A DNA stretch of 64,000 nt from Cellvibrio zantedeschiae (GTDB taxonomy: Bacteria > Pseudomonadota > Gammaproteobacteria > Pseudomonadales > Cellvibrionaceae): the NCBI RefSeq assembly GCF_014652535.1, contig NZ_BMYZ01000003.1, forward strand, positions 248,001 through 312,000, in the 5' to 3' direction. A program made the translations under genes and the position numbers. The notes beneath the pieces were generated by a model. It did not search any database and was not told where the DNA came from. It was given only the letters and a program-made list of their open reading frames with translations. Shown here piece after piece: positions 1-7,733 of this stretch (position 1 is the first letter of the stretch; the number at the start of each line of letters is the position of its first letter).

Positions 1-215
1 AGGTTCGTGTTGCATCACCTTACGCAGGCGGCCAATTAGTGCTGAGTAAAAACGGAGCCGATGTTGGCGTAGTTACAGTACCTAACACCGGCGGCTGGCA
101 AAACTGGCAAACCGTTTCCATCACCGTCAACTTACAAGCAGGCCAACAAGACCTCGCAATTTTTGTAAGAAAAGGCGGCTGGAATATCAACTGGTGGCAG
201 TTGAACGCGCAGTAA
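1..215 (+). CDS. C-terminal CBM6 module of a secreted carbohydrate-active enzyme (5' truncated)
   Basis: The reading frame is open from the window edge (first full codon at 3) to TAA at 213-215, giving the last 70 residues of a protein. The fragment has the end of a family 6 carbohydrate-binding module: a TVPNTGGWQNW stretch, where aromatic residues of the fold lie, and a closing NINWWQLNAQ strand. The CBM6 at the end of the GH5 protein at 5055-7664 has the same PVTGGWQSW and WNMNYFDV pattern. The catalytic domain lies outside the window, so the enzyme class is unknown. Confidence 0.85.
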   Translation, partial: VRVASPYAGGQLVLSKNGADVGVVTVPNTGGWQNWQTVSITVNLQAGQQDLAIFVRKGGWNINWWQLNAQ

Positions 216-239
216 GATTTAAAATTGTTTGAGAAAAGA

Positions 240-267
240 AAAGCCAGTGCAGAAATGTGCTGGCTTT
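240..267 (+). terminator. Terminator of the truncated CBM6 gene
   Basis: Inverted repeat AAAGCCAG (240-247) and CTGGCTTT (260-267) lies 25 bases after the stop codon and is followed by a T-rich run near 268-277. It looks like a rho-independent terminator. Confidence 0.65.
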
Positions 268-356
268 ATTGTTTTTTGGGAAGAGTTGGATTTTGGTATC
301 TGAGAAGGATATAGTCAGGGAGATTTAATAAACAGTTAGCCATATGTAGAGAGCGG

Positions 357-1076
357 ATGAAAATATACAAGTTCAAGGATTTAAGGCAGAAAAATACTCA
401 CAGTCATTTTTTTCAAATCATAGAAGAAAAAAAGATTTGGTGTGCAGCTCCATGCTCCCTAAATGATAGTAGTGAATTTAATTTTTCCATGGACTACACA
501 CCTTCGGAGAAGACAGCTGCTTTATTGACGGCTACGATTCAAAAATTTGGATCCTTAGCTTTTCCAGCGTACATGACGGCTTCTTATGCCGTCCTCAATA
601 ATAAAATTGAAGAATATGCAAAACCTGAAGTTGATAAAATTATTGAAAACTGTCGAAAAACAATCGGAGTAACAAGTTTTTCATTATCACAAACTGATCC
701 TTGGCTATGGGAAACATATGGCGGACAAGGATTTGGTGCCGTTGTTGAATTTGAAATTTCAGATGAGGATCTAGAGGAAACTTATCATTCAGTTACTTAT
801 TCAAGAGCAAGCGTTTTTCACGTCGATCTTTTCTTGGAAGCTGCATTAGGTAATACTGAAAAAGTTTTTAGAAAAATACTTTGCACAAAAACATTAAAGT
901 GGAAGCCAGAAATGGAAATACGCTTTCTTGGGAAAACACCCAACATAAATATTCTATTCGATGCCCCAATAACAGGGGTAATAATCGGAGAAAAAGTTTC
1001 CGAACCACTGTCAAAAGAAATAGAAAGAATCTGTATAGAAAATAATATTATGACACATTTTAAAAATACAAAATAA
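357..1076 (+). CDS. DUF2971-like protein of unknown function
   Basis: A 239-residue cytoplasmic protein with no signal peptide or membrane segment. It resembles the DUF2971 family in overall pattern: an N-terminal YKF start, a loop around CSLNDSSEF, a central TSFSLSQTDPWLWETYGGQGFG block and a late WKPEMEIRF block followed by a hydrophobic VIIGEKV strand. The function of that family is not established; members often occur in accessory and defence-rich regions. ATG at 357 follows a GAGAGCGG purine tract at short distance. Base composition is clearly more AT-rich than the glycosidase genes nearby, which suggests acquisition by transfer. The family assignment is by eye. Confidence 0.65.
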   Translation: MKIYKFKDLRQKNTHSHFFQIIEEKKIWCAAPCSLNDSSEFNFSMDYTPSEKTAALLTATIQKFGSLAFPAYMTASYAVLNNKIEEYAKPEVDKIIENCRKTIGVTSFSLSQTDPWLWETYGGQGFGAVVEFEISDEDLEETYHSVTYSRASVFHVDLFLEAALGNTEKVFRKILCTKTLKWKPEMEIRFLGKTPNINILFDAPITGVIIGEKVSEPLSKEIERICIENNIMTHFKNTK

Positions 1077-1206
1077 CAAAGCCATGTAGTGCTGGTTAGC
1101 CACAAAATGGCGTAACCCGCGAATTTTAACTCTTTAATTGCTCGCTAGGCGAGAACCCACCTTAATGGAGCTCCAGCTCCTAAAAAACTTAGCAAGGGAA
1201 TATGTC

Positions 1207-1590
1207 ATGACAACAGAAAACAATAAAAACATTCAAAATTTAAGCCGAACCAAAAAAATTATTGCTGGGTGTTTGTGGGGTGCAGGAGGCTATCTATTCT
1301 ATGGTTTATCCAAAATCATCCCGCAATTCCAAGAAACGTTTAATTCGTTTGGAGTGCAACTGCCTACGCTTACGAATATATCTTTGACTTTGGCACCGAG
1401 CTATAAGCTCATAGCGTATTTTTGCATTGTTCCCGTACTATTTATTTTCGGCTTAGGCGAGTTTTCGTTTAAAGGCCAAAGGTTATATTTCAAAATAACG
1501 CTTATAGCCTTCTTTTCCATGGTCTTTTATTTTTTCCTATCGTTAATTTCACTGTACTTACCAATTTTTACCTTAGGACAAGTCGTATAA
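1207..1590 (+). CDS. Small hydrophobic membrane protein, unknown function
   Basis: I place the start at ATG 1207, after AAGGGA. The open frame extends upstream to a TTG at 1138, but that part reads through two short palindromes and looks non-coding. The 127-residue product has a polar N-terminus rich in Asn and Lys and then about three membrane spans (roughly residues 20-40, 58-82 and 92-120). No family recognised. It is AT-rich like its neighbours and has no detectable partner apart from the small membrane protein downstream. Confidence 0.55.
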   Translation: MTTENNKNIQNLSRTKKIIAGCLWGAGGYLFYGLSKIIPQFQETFNSFGVQLPTLTNISLTLAPSYKLIAYFCIVPVLFIFGLGEFSFKGQRLYFKITLIAFFSMVFYFFLSLISLYLPIFTLGQVV

Positions 1591-1621
1591 AAACTTAAAG
1601 ACAACCCTGAGCTTGGTTATC

Positions 1622-1843
1622 ATGAAAAGAAAGTACAACTCAAAAAGCGAAGAGGCAATGGAGCGAAAAATACAAACGCTCAACAAAAAGCTAAAGCTAA
1701 TACTTGGTATTGTTTTCTTAGCAATAGTCGCTTTAGCTGTTTACTCAGTACATTTATGTGAATCTGAAACTAGCGGTAACTGTCGAGGAATGGAAAAACC
1801 TTTCTTATACATGTTGAAATCTATCGCAGTTATTTTTAAGTAA
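1622..1843 (+). CDS. Small single-span membrane protein, unknown function
   Basis: A 73-residue protein starting MKRKYNSKSEE. A basic, possibly helical N-terminus with charge alternation is followed by one strong membrane span (about residues 27-43) and a short tail with two cysteines (LCESETSGNC) that could form a disulfide outside the cytoplasm. The start is ATG 1622; the frame also opens with TTG at 1613. It lies 31 bases after the previous gene and may be co-transcribed with it. No family recognised; a small gene with limited support. Confidence 0.45.
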   Translation: MKRKYNSKSEEAMERKIQTLNKKLKLILGIVFLAIVALAVYSVHLCESETSGNCRGMEKPFLYMLKSIAVIFK

Positions 1844-1939
1844 GTGGTATAGCATCTAGAAAGTACATTAATTTTTAAAATCAAGAACACATTACTAGTT
1901 TAAGATTGAAGTACATTCAAATTAACAAAGGACGCTACA

Positions 1940-2638
1940 ATGAAATTAAATATAAACTTATTAATCGGCGCAAGCATTTTATCTCTCTCGTTACTTGCAT
2001 CCGCCCAGGATGCCGAGGAAATAGTAGTTACCGGGCTTAGGGCGAATGATTACAACGAATTGCCTGCTATCACCTTTAGCAAGAAAGCGGACTTCCTGGT
2101 ACAACAAGTTGAACTTATTAATGACAGTAGATCGCCAGATCTACGTAAAAGCGAAATTCTGCAAACTATTAAAAACTTAATTTCAGCATCCAAGAAAATT
2201 CGTGGAATAGAACTTTCATATGGTAAAGGGTTTTTATCGCCAATAAATCTGGACGATGAATCACTGCAAATATTGGATGACAAAAGATCCAGCGATACGA
2301 GCCACATTCAAATTTCCATAAAAATCGCCATCACAGAAAAAGAATCAGCCAAGGCAAAAATCGAGGAGCTTAAAAAATTCCTGAAAAACGCAAATCTGGT
2401 AGGAAGAACCGAAATTGAAAATAACGGCGACATCGGCTTAAGCATTGTAAGACCTGAACAATATCGCTCTGAAATACTATCGCTAATAGCAAAAGAAAAC
2501 ACCAAGCTTAAGGAATCATTAGGCAGCGGTTGTTACACAGAGAATGAAGGTCTTTCTGGTAGAGTTGCTTGGGATAGAACTGCCGTAGACGAGTTGGTTT
2601 TATATATTCGATATTCCACCAAAGTTGTGTGCAAATAA
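1940..2638 (+). CDS. Secreted periplasmic protein with TonB-box-like N-terminus
   Basis: ATG 1940 is preceded by AAAGGA at good spacing. The first 22 residues form a Sec signal peptide ending ASAQ. The mature protein begins with DAEEIVVTGLR, which matches the TonB-box pattern at the N-terminus of many TonB-dependent receptors, yet the protein is only 232 residues and has no barrel or plug. The rest is an alpha/beta region with many charged residues and two C-terminal cysteines (GCYTE and VVCK). I do not recognise a characterised family. It could be a periplasmic factor sharing the receptor motif by chance, or a protein that contacts TonB. Confidence 0.6.
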   Translation: MKLNINLLIGASILSLSLLASAQDAEEIVVTGLRANDYNELPAITFSKKADFLVQQVELINDSRSPDLRKSEILQTIKNLISASKKIRGIELSYGKGFLSPINLDDESLQILDDKRSSDTSHIQISIKIAITEKESAKAKIEELKKFLKNANLVGRTEIENNGDIGLSIVRPEQYRSEILSLIAKENTKLKESLGSGCYTENEGLSGRVAWDRTAVDELVLYIRYSTKVVCK

Positions 2639-2702
2639 ATAAGTGGCTACTTGCACTACATGTATTTTAAGAAAACCGGGAATATAGCAGCGGGCCCATG
2701 TC

Positions 2703-3461
2703 GTGGATATTATTGAAGAATACCAACGCCAACAATCATGGCGGAACTGGGAGAAATATCTTGAAGCGATTCCATTAGACGCAAACAACCGTGTTCTTGA
2801 TTTGGGTTGTTCTATAGGCGGTGTTTCTAATTTATTTGCGCAACGGGTTGCTTCTGTAACAGGCATTGATTCGAATAGTGATTTTATAAATTACTGCAAC
2901 GCCAACAAGCAACCCAACCAGAATTTTATTTGCAGCGATTTCGCAACAATTAATTATCGCGAGCTTTCACCAATTACCGGTGTGTGGGCAAGCTTTTCAT
3001 TATCCTATTTGAAGAACCCCGCTGAAATTTTAGTATCACTGTATGATGCCTTGGAGCCCGGTGGCTGGATTGCGTTAGCAGATGTAAGTTGTTTTATTTC
3101 TGGAAACATGCTGCTGGACAGCAAGCATTACCAACGCGTAAGGGATTTTGAAATTGAATCTTTAAAACTCGGTTTATACGATTTTGATTTTGGTTCCAAG
3201 ATGGAAAGCCTGCTTAAGCAAGTCGGTTTTAATATCATCTACGTCAATAATAATGTGACTGATGCGGAACTTAATTTTGACGGATCTTGTGAGCACCAGA
3301 TTCTACTCAACTGGAAAGCACGGCTCGAGCGCATGCAAGGTTTGAAAAATAGATATCCAGCGCAGTATCCTGAAATCTGTAATGAGATAATTGGAAGCCT
3401 TGAATCTTCGAAACACTGCAAAGGTAATAATGTTCGTTTTGTTGTAGCCACAAAAACTTAA
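2703..3461 (+). CDS. Class I SAM-dependent methyltransferase
   Basis: A 252-residue protein with the Rossmann-type motif I VLDLGCSIGG near residue 36, an acidic residue ending strand 2 (VTGIDSN) and a post-motif segment LEPGGWIALADV, as in the class I methyltransferase fold. No signal peptide. The start is a GTG at 2703; the ATG five bases upstream is out of frame. The substrate cannot be deduced. The gene is followed after 11 bases by a cupin gene, so the two are probably co-transcribed. Confidence 0.75.
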   Translation: MDIIEEYQRQQSWRNWEKYLEAIPLDANNRVLDLGCSIGGVSNLFAQRVASVTGIDSNSDFINYCNANKQPNQNFICSDFATINYRELSPITGVWASFSLSYLKNPAEILVSLYDALEPGGWIALADVSCFISGNMLLDSKHYQRVRDFEIESLKLGLYDFDFGSKMESLLKQVGFNIIYVNNNVTDAELNFDGSCEHQILLNWKARLERMQGLKNRYPAQYPEICNEIIGSLESSKHCKGNNVRFVVATKT

Positions 3462-3472
3462 GGATAAGCTAT

Positions 3473-3874
3473 ATGCGCAAACCCATTATTTTATTGCCCG
3501 GTGCAGGGCGCGCTTATGATATGGGAACCATGTCTGCAGTATTTAAAGCTGATGGCGATGAAGCTAATGGCGCCTATTCAATATCTGAATGGTGGTTGGA
3601 GCCTTACTCGAAAGGGCCGGGCGCACATTCTCACCCGGAAGATGATATTTTTTATGTGCTTGAAGGGGTGATGAGTTTTTTAGTAGGCGATCAATGGACG
3701 GATGCACCCAAAGGTTCATTTGTGTTGGCACCCGGCGGAGTCACGCATGATTTTGAAAACCGCACTGATGTGCGTGCAGGCGCACTGAATATTTCTACTC
3801 CGGGAAATTTTGAGCAGCATATGCCATCTATAGTGGAGTGGTTTGAAAAAAATCCGCTGGGAACTACTCGCTAA
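3473..3874 (+). CDS. Single-domain cupin protein
   Basis: A 133-residue protein with one cupin barrel. The first metal-binding motif is visible around GAHSHPEDDIFYVLEG (two His and a Glu) and the second around PGGVTHDFEN (one His). Such small cupins bind a divalent metal and act as dioxygenases, isomerases or sensors; the substrate here is unknown. It follows the methyltransferase by 11 bases with AAGGA before the ATG, so an operon is likely. A four-span membrane protein gene follows after 43 bases. Confidence 0.8.
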   Translation: MRKPIILLPGAGRAYDMGTMSAVFKADGDEANGAYSISEWWLEPYSKGPGAHSHPEDDIFYVLEGVMSFLVGDQWTDAPKGSFVLAPGGVTHDFENRTDVRAGALNISTPGNFEQHMPSIVEWFEKNPLGTTR

Positions 3875-3917
3875 AGCATTAAAAATGCTTGGCAAACATT
3901 AGCTGACAGGAGTTCTT

Positions 3918-4295
3918 ATGATTGGGTTCAAAGCGCTAAGTATATTTACGGCGGCACTCGCGTTAATTTTATTTTTATCCTTATTGTTCGTACCTGAACC
4001 CATATTTTTTATCTTCCAACTTACCGAAACCGGCTCGGCCTTTTTTATTGCGCGCAGAGCTGCCATGTTGTTTCTTGGCATTGCGATTTTGAGTTGGCTA
4101 GGTCGTGCTCAGCCTCACTCACAATCGCGCCAATCGATTTGCATGGGATTAGGTGTAATGATGTTGGGACTCGCATGCCTGGGGTTATTTGAATACCTGC
4201 GAGGTTTTGCGGGGCCGGGTATAGGTTTAGCCGTCATCACTGAAGCGATAATTGGTGTCGCCTACTTAAAAATCTGGTTTGTACATCGCCAGTAA
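3918..4295 (+). CDS. Four-span inner membrane protein, unknown function
   Basis: A 125-residue hydrophobic protein with about four membrane helices (residues about 5-27, 37-55, 72-90 and 97-118), the second led by a basic ARRAA turn. This layout is common in small DUF4345-like membrane proteins, but I cannot assign a family firmly. ATG 3918 is preceded by CAGGAG at suitable distance. It probably belongs to the same transcript as the methyltransferase and cupin genes. Confidence 0.65.
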   Translation: MIGFKALSIFTAALALILFLSLLFVPEPIFFIFQLTETGSAFFIARRAAMLFLGIAILSWLGRAQPHSQSRQSICMGLGVMMLGLACLGLFEYLRGFAGPGIGLAVITEAIIGVAYLKIWFVHRQ

Positions 4296-4305
4296 TATGT
4301 TGGAT

Positions 4306-4527
4306 TCACTCGCTTGCAGATGTCGCGGGGTCTGTATCAATTACATCTGCGCTGTGGACGGTTACGATTTTAATATCGCTCACCTCATTTGTTTTGCCGT
4401 AGGGCTTGGCGGCAGCTTTTACCCGTTTTTGCGCTTCTTCCTGCGTTAATACTTCTGAGTCAGTAATCACTTCCAAAGATTCTTTTTGGCCATCCAGTGT
4501 GTAGTCAATTACATAACGATGTTCCAT
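4306..4527 (-). CDS. Small acidic cytoplasmic protein, unknown function
   Basis: The start is ATG at 4527 because a strong Shine-Dalgarno GGAGGG lies 7 bases upstream (4535-4540); a start at 4548 would put the ribosome site inside the gene. The 73-residue product begins MEHRYVIDYTLDG and alternates predicted strands with a helix near EEAQKRVKAAAKPYG; the C-terminus is Asp/Ser rich. No family recognised. It converges on the membrane-protein gene with only 10 bases between stop codons. Confidence 0.6.
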   Translation of the reverse strand: MEHRYVIDYTLDGQKESLEVITDSEVLTQEEAQKRVKAAAKPYGKTNEVSDIKIVTVHSADVIDTDPATSASE

Positions 4528-4548
4528 TTTTTTACCCTCCGACGACAC

Positions 4549-5054
4549 TTGGTCGCCTAAAACATTGACCGATGGAATTAGGATTTCTCGTTATCAATCT
4601 TACCTAAGCAAGCCAAACTCCATCGTTCGATAGCGTACGAAGGATATTTTTTTAAGCGCCGCAGGAAAACTTGATGCGCAAGCTGCTGACACCTTGCTGC
4701 AAATCACACTGGCTAATTTTTGGCCCTTCCAGCTTTTATCCAGCGCGACGTGGCTGAACATCTTGAGGATGTTATTCGTCCGAATAAGACTCAAAGCGCG
4801 TTCGAATAAACCCATCCAAACGCCGTCCCAATTCCCACTTTCATCATTTAAGTTCGAATAGGTTTATTCGGGCGCAGGCTTTTCGGTTTCCGTTAAGAAT
4901 GCATCTACTCAGAGCTGCAATTAATAAAAGTGTTTTCCCAATACGGCGAAAACAAATAACTAACAGCAACGAGCGAGCAACCCAATAAAAACGCCCAAAT
5001 TAAAAAATGAAAGTGCCCTCCAACGGCAATAACTATAAAAGCGGAGTCTCCATC
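4549..5054. other. Long intergenic region upstream of the beta-glucanase genes
   Basis: About 500 bases without a convincing gene. A 71-codon frame on the minus strand (4600-4815) has no ribosome site or recognisable protein character. The second half carries the CGAATAA half-site cluster described separately. The promoter of the GH5 gene is expected between about 4870 and 5040. Confidence 0.5.
4772..4872. promoter_or_regulatory. Cluster of CGAATAA / TTATTCG half-sites, likely operator
   Basis: A perfect dyad TTATTCG-TC-CGAATAA occupies 4772-4787. A further TTCGAATAAA lies at 4801-4810. A second dyad CGAATA-GGTT-TATTCG lies at 4855-4870, flanked by TTCG and GG. Five related half-sites in 100 bases, 180-280 bases before the GH5 gene, look like binding sites for a regulator of the downstream glucanase genes. 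The regulator is not identifiable from this window. Confidence 0.55.
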
Positions 5055-7664
5055 ATGCATAACATAGCCAAGCGCGGCCTACGGCTTAGCGCACTTAGTC
5101 TTATTACATCGGCAAGTATTCTCGGTCTGGTCGCCTGCGGCGGCGGTTCGTCTGGCGGCAGTAAAAGTTCTGCCAGCAGCGAAGCCAGTTCAAGCTCATC
5201 GAGTGTTGCTACTACCAGCAGCAGTTCGTCATCGTCTTCATCAGTCGATAACGAAGGCTTAACCCTGTTGCGCGCCGACGGTGCCAAGTGGGCGAAAGCC
5301 AGCGGCAAAGCGGTCAACTTGAAAGGCACCAACCTCGGCAACTGGTTGGTGCAGGAATTCTGGATGATGGGCCAGGGCGGCAACGGCGTTGTCGACCAAT
5401 GCACCCTTGAAAACAAACTCACCGAGCGCTTTGGCTATGCCGAAAAAGAGCGTTTGATCAAACTTTTCCGCGACAGCTGGATGACTGAGCGTGACTGGGA
5501 CCAGCTGCAAGCTTTCGGCTTTAATGTTGTACGTTTGCCGATTTTGTGGAGCGTGATTGAAGACGAGAAGAACCCGAAAACCTTGCGTGCAGATGCATGG
5601 CATTATCTGGATTGGAGTATTGCTGAAGCCAAGAAGCGCGGCATTTACGTAATCCTGGATTTGCACGGTGCTTTGGGCGGCCAAACGCCCAATGACCATA
5701 CCGGTTGCTCTGGTCAAAACAAGTATTGGACCAATACCGAATACCAGGACCGCACCAAGTGGTTGTGGGAGCAAATCGCAACCAAATATAAAGATGAGCC
5801 TGTTGTAGCCGCTTACGATCCACTCAATGAGCCTTGGGGTTCAAGCGCGGAAGATATGGCGACCCGCGTGACCGAGCTGTACAACACCATCCGTAAGATT
5901 GACGATAAACACATCGTTATTTTGCCAAGCCATTACGGCAACATTGAAGTCTACGGCAACCCGGCAGCTAAGGGCATGACCAACGTTGCCTTTGAATTGC
6001 ACCCCTACCCAGGTTTGTTTGGTGATCGTCCTAATGATACCCATTACGACATTCACCGCGACTGGTTACGCTGTGGCGCGTCTGGCACTGGCGGCGTGTG
6101 CGATTGGAATACCAAGATCACTGCGCTTAAAACCCCATTCCTCATGGGTGAATTCCAACCCTGGCAATCCGCTGGTTTGGAATTGGGCGGTAAGCTTGGC
6201 CGAGTAACTTATGACACCTATGCCAGCTACGGTTGGGCCTCTACCAGCTGGGCTTACAAGCTTGTAAGTGCGGCGGGCGGTTCAGGTAAAGGTACCTGGG
6301 GCATGGTTACTAACGCCGTTAACACCAATAACGATAGCGGTGTAGGCTTGGTTGCCAAGGCGAGCACCTGGGATTGCGCCAATTGGAACTCTACCTTTGC
6401 AGATGCCTGCGCCAAGAAAGCGACCACCATCAAAGTGGGCGGCACTGGCTCTAAAACCTACTACTTCGTCATCAAGAGCGGCGCCAACGCCGGTGCTAAT
6501 CCTGACGTAGTGTTCGACAAAATCAGTATCGTGAATGATACGACCAAAGCCGAAATTATCAAGAACGGCAATTTTGGTGCTAACACAGACTGGACCACCC
6601 TGAGCATCAGCGGCAGCGAAAATCTGGACTTCAACTACAACGTAGCAGGTAAAACACCTGTTGGCAGTGAAGGCCCAGTTTTGCGTATCACACGTCCTGC
6701 TGGTGTAACGGGCGAAATCAACGGCGGCATTTACCAAGCCATCACCCTTGAAGGCGGCCAAAGCTATACCTTTAACGGTACATTCAAAGACAACGGTAGC
6801 GTAAATACCTGGGCTGAAATGTACTTGATCGACCAGGCTCCGGTAGCAGGTAAAGACGTTGTGGATATGACCGGCAAAGTCGATTTTGCGACCGCTTCTG
6901 TCGCCGATATCGAAAAACTCTTCAAGAGCTTTGCAACCCAGGGTTATGACGTACATTCCGGTTTGGCGAAATACCTGCCGTCTACGCCAACCACCATCTA
7001 CACTTTACCTAAACGCCCAACGGGCCTGACGTTGGTTCAAGGCACTGGCAGTGTTGCACTCAATTGGACAGCAAACACTGAAAGCGACCTTACCGGCTAC
7101 AAAGTTTATCGCGGTCTTACTCCAAGCAGCGGCACCTTGCTGGCTGATGGCGTGAAAACCAATACCTATACGGATTCAACCGCTGTAGATGGCACCACTT
7201 ATTACTACACAGTTAGCGCAACTGATGCAGAAGATGAGAGCTATCGCAGTGATGAAGCCGCCAACAAAATTAACTACACCGCATTGCCCGCTAAAGTTGA
7301 AGCGGAACTTTACACATCAATGTCGGGTATTCAGTTAGAAGATTGTTCGGATGCCGGCGGTGGTAAAAACGTTGGTTACTTTGATCCCGATGATTACATC
7401 GAATTCAAAGTCAGCGTTGCCACTGCAGGAAATTTCGCCATTGATTATCGCCTTGCAACTGCAAACGGCAGCACCGGTGGTTTTGAAGTCCAGATCGACG
7501 GTGTGAAAGTTGATGCAATGACAGTACCTGTTACTGGCGGCTGGCAATCCTGGAAAACTTACACAGGTGCAACTTTTGCGATGACAGCGGGCAACCATAC
7601 CTTGCGCTTCAAATCCATCGGCAAGGAATGGAATATGAATTATTTTGATGTGAAAGCTATTTAA
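5055..7664 (+). CDS. Lipoprotein glycoside hydrolase family 5 with fibronectin III and CBM6 modules, likely beta-glucanase
   Basis: ATG 5055 has GGAG eight bases upstream; an upstream in-frame ATG at 5007 lacks a ribosome site and would spoil the signal peptide. Residues 1-28 are a lipoprotein signal ending LVAC with Cys28 as lipidation site, then a polyserine linker to about residue 60. The GH5 catalytic domain follows: KGTNLGNWLV, LDLHGA, acid/base Glu259 in LNEPW and nucleophile Glu366 in MGEFQPW. The NLGNWLVQEFW and LHG patterns resemble exo-beta-1,3-glucanase-type GH5 enzymes, so a beta-1,3 or mixed beta-glucan substrate is inferred. A jelly-roll region resembling CBM4/9 (about 500-600), a fibronectin III domain (about 653-735) and a C-terminal CBM6 (about 746-869) complete the 869 residues. 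Probably anchored in the outer membrane. Confidence 0.85.
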   Translation: MHNIAKRGLRLSALSLITSASILGLVACGGGSSGGSKSSASSEASSSSSSVATTSSSSSSSSSVDNEGLTLLRADGAKWAKASGKAVNLKGTNLGNWLVQEFWMMGQGGNGVVDQCTLENKLTERFGYAEKERLIKLFRDSWMTERDWDQLQAFGFNVVRLPILWSVIEDEKNPKTLRADAWHYLDWSIAEAKKRGIYVILDLHGALGGQTPNDHTGCSGQNKYWTNTEYQDRTKWLWEQIATKYKDEPVVAAYDPLNEPWGSSAEDMATRVTELYNTIRKIDDKHIVILPSHYGNIEVYGNPAAKGMTNVAFELHPYPGLFGDRPNDTHYDIHRDWLRCGASGTGGVCDWNTKITALKTPFLMGEFQPWQSAGLELGGKLGRVTYDTYASYGWASTSWAYKLVSAAGGSGKGTWGMVTNAVNTNNDSGVGLVAKASTWDCANWNSTFADACAKKATTIKVGGTGSKTYYFVIKSGANAGANPDVVFDKISIVNDTTKAEIIKNGNFGANTDWTTLSISGSENLDFNYNVAGKTPVGSEGPVLRITRPAGVTGEINGGIYQAITLEGGQSYTFNGTFKDNGSVNTWAEMYLIDQAPVAGKDVVDMTGKVDFATASVADIEKLFKSFATQGYDVHSGLAKYLPSTPTTIYTLPKRPTGLTLVQGTGSVALNWTANTESDLTGYKVYRGLTPSSGTLLADGVKTNTYTDSTAVDGTTYYYTVSATDAEDESYRSDEAANKINYTALPAKVEAELYTSMSGIQLEDCSDAGGGKNVGYFDPDDYIEFKVSVATAGNFAIDYRLATANGSTGGFEVQIDGVKVDAMTVPVTGGWQSWKTYTGATFAMTAGNHTLRFKSIGKEWNMNYFDVKAI

Positions 7665-7733
7665 CAAACCGGGGGACGGGTGAAAGCCTGTCCTCTTCCA
7701 ACATTTTTATTAACAAAACACAGAGAGCAAACG

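Noticed and set aside
1076-1206. Possible integron attC site or gene-cassette boundary between the DUF2971-like gene and the next gene
   Set aside because: Small palindromes (CTCGC-TAG-GCGAG and TGGAGCTCCA) are present, but no GTTRRRY core sites and no repeats of the same kind between the following genes.
4600-4815. 71-codon minus-strand frame upstream of the GH5 gene
   Set aside because: No ribosome site, no domain, and it overlaps the CGAATAA operator cluster.
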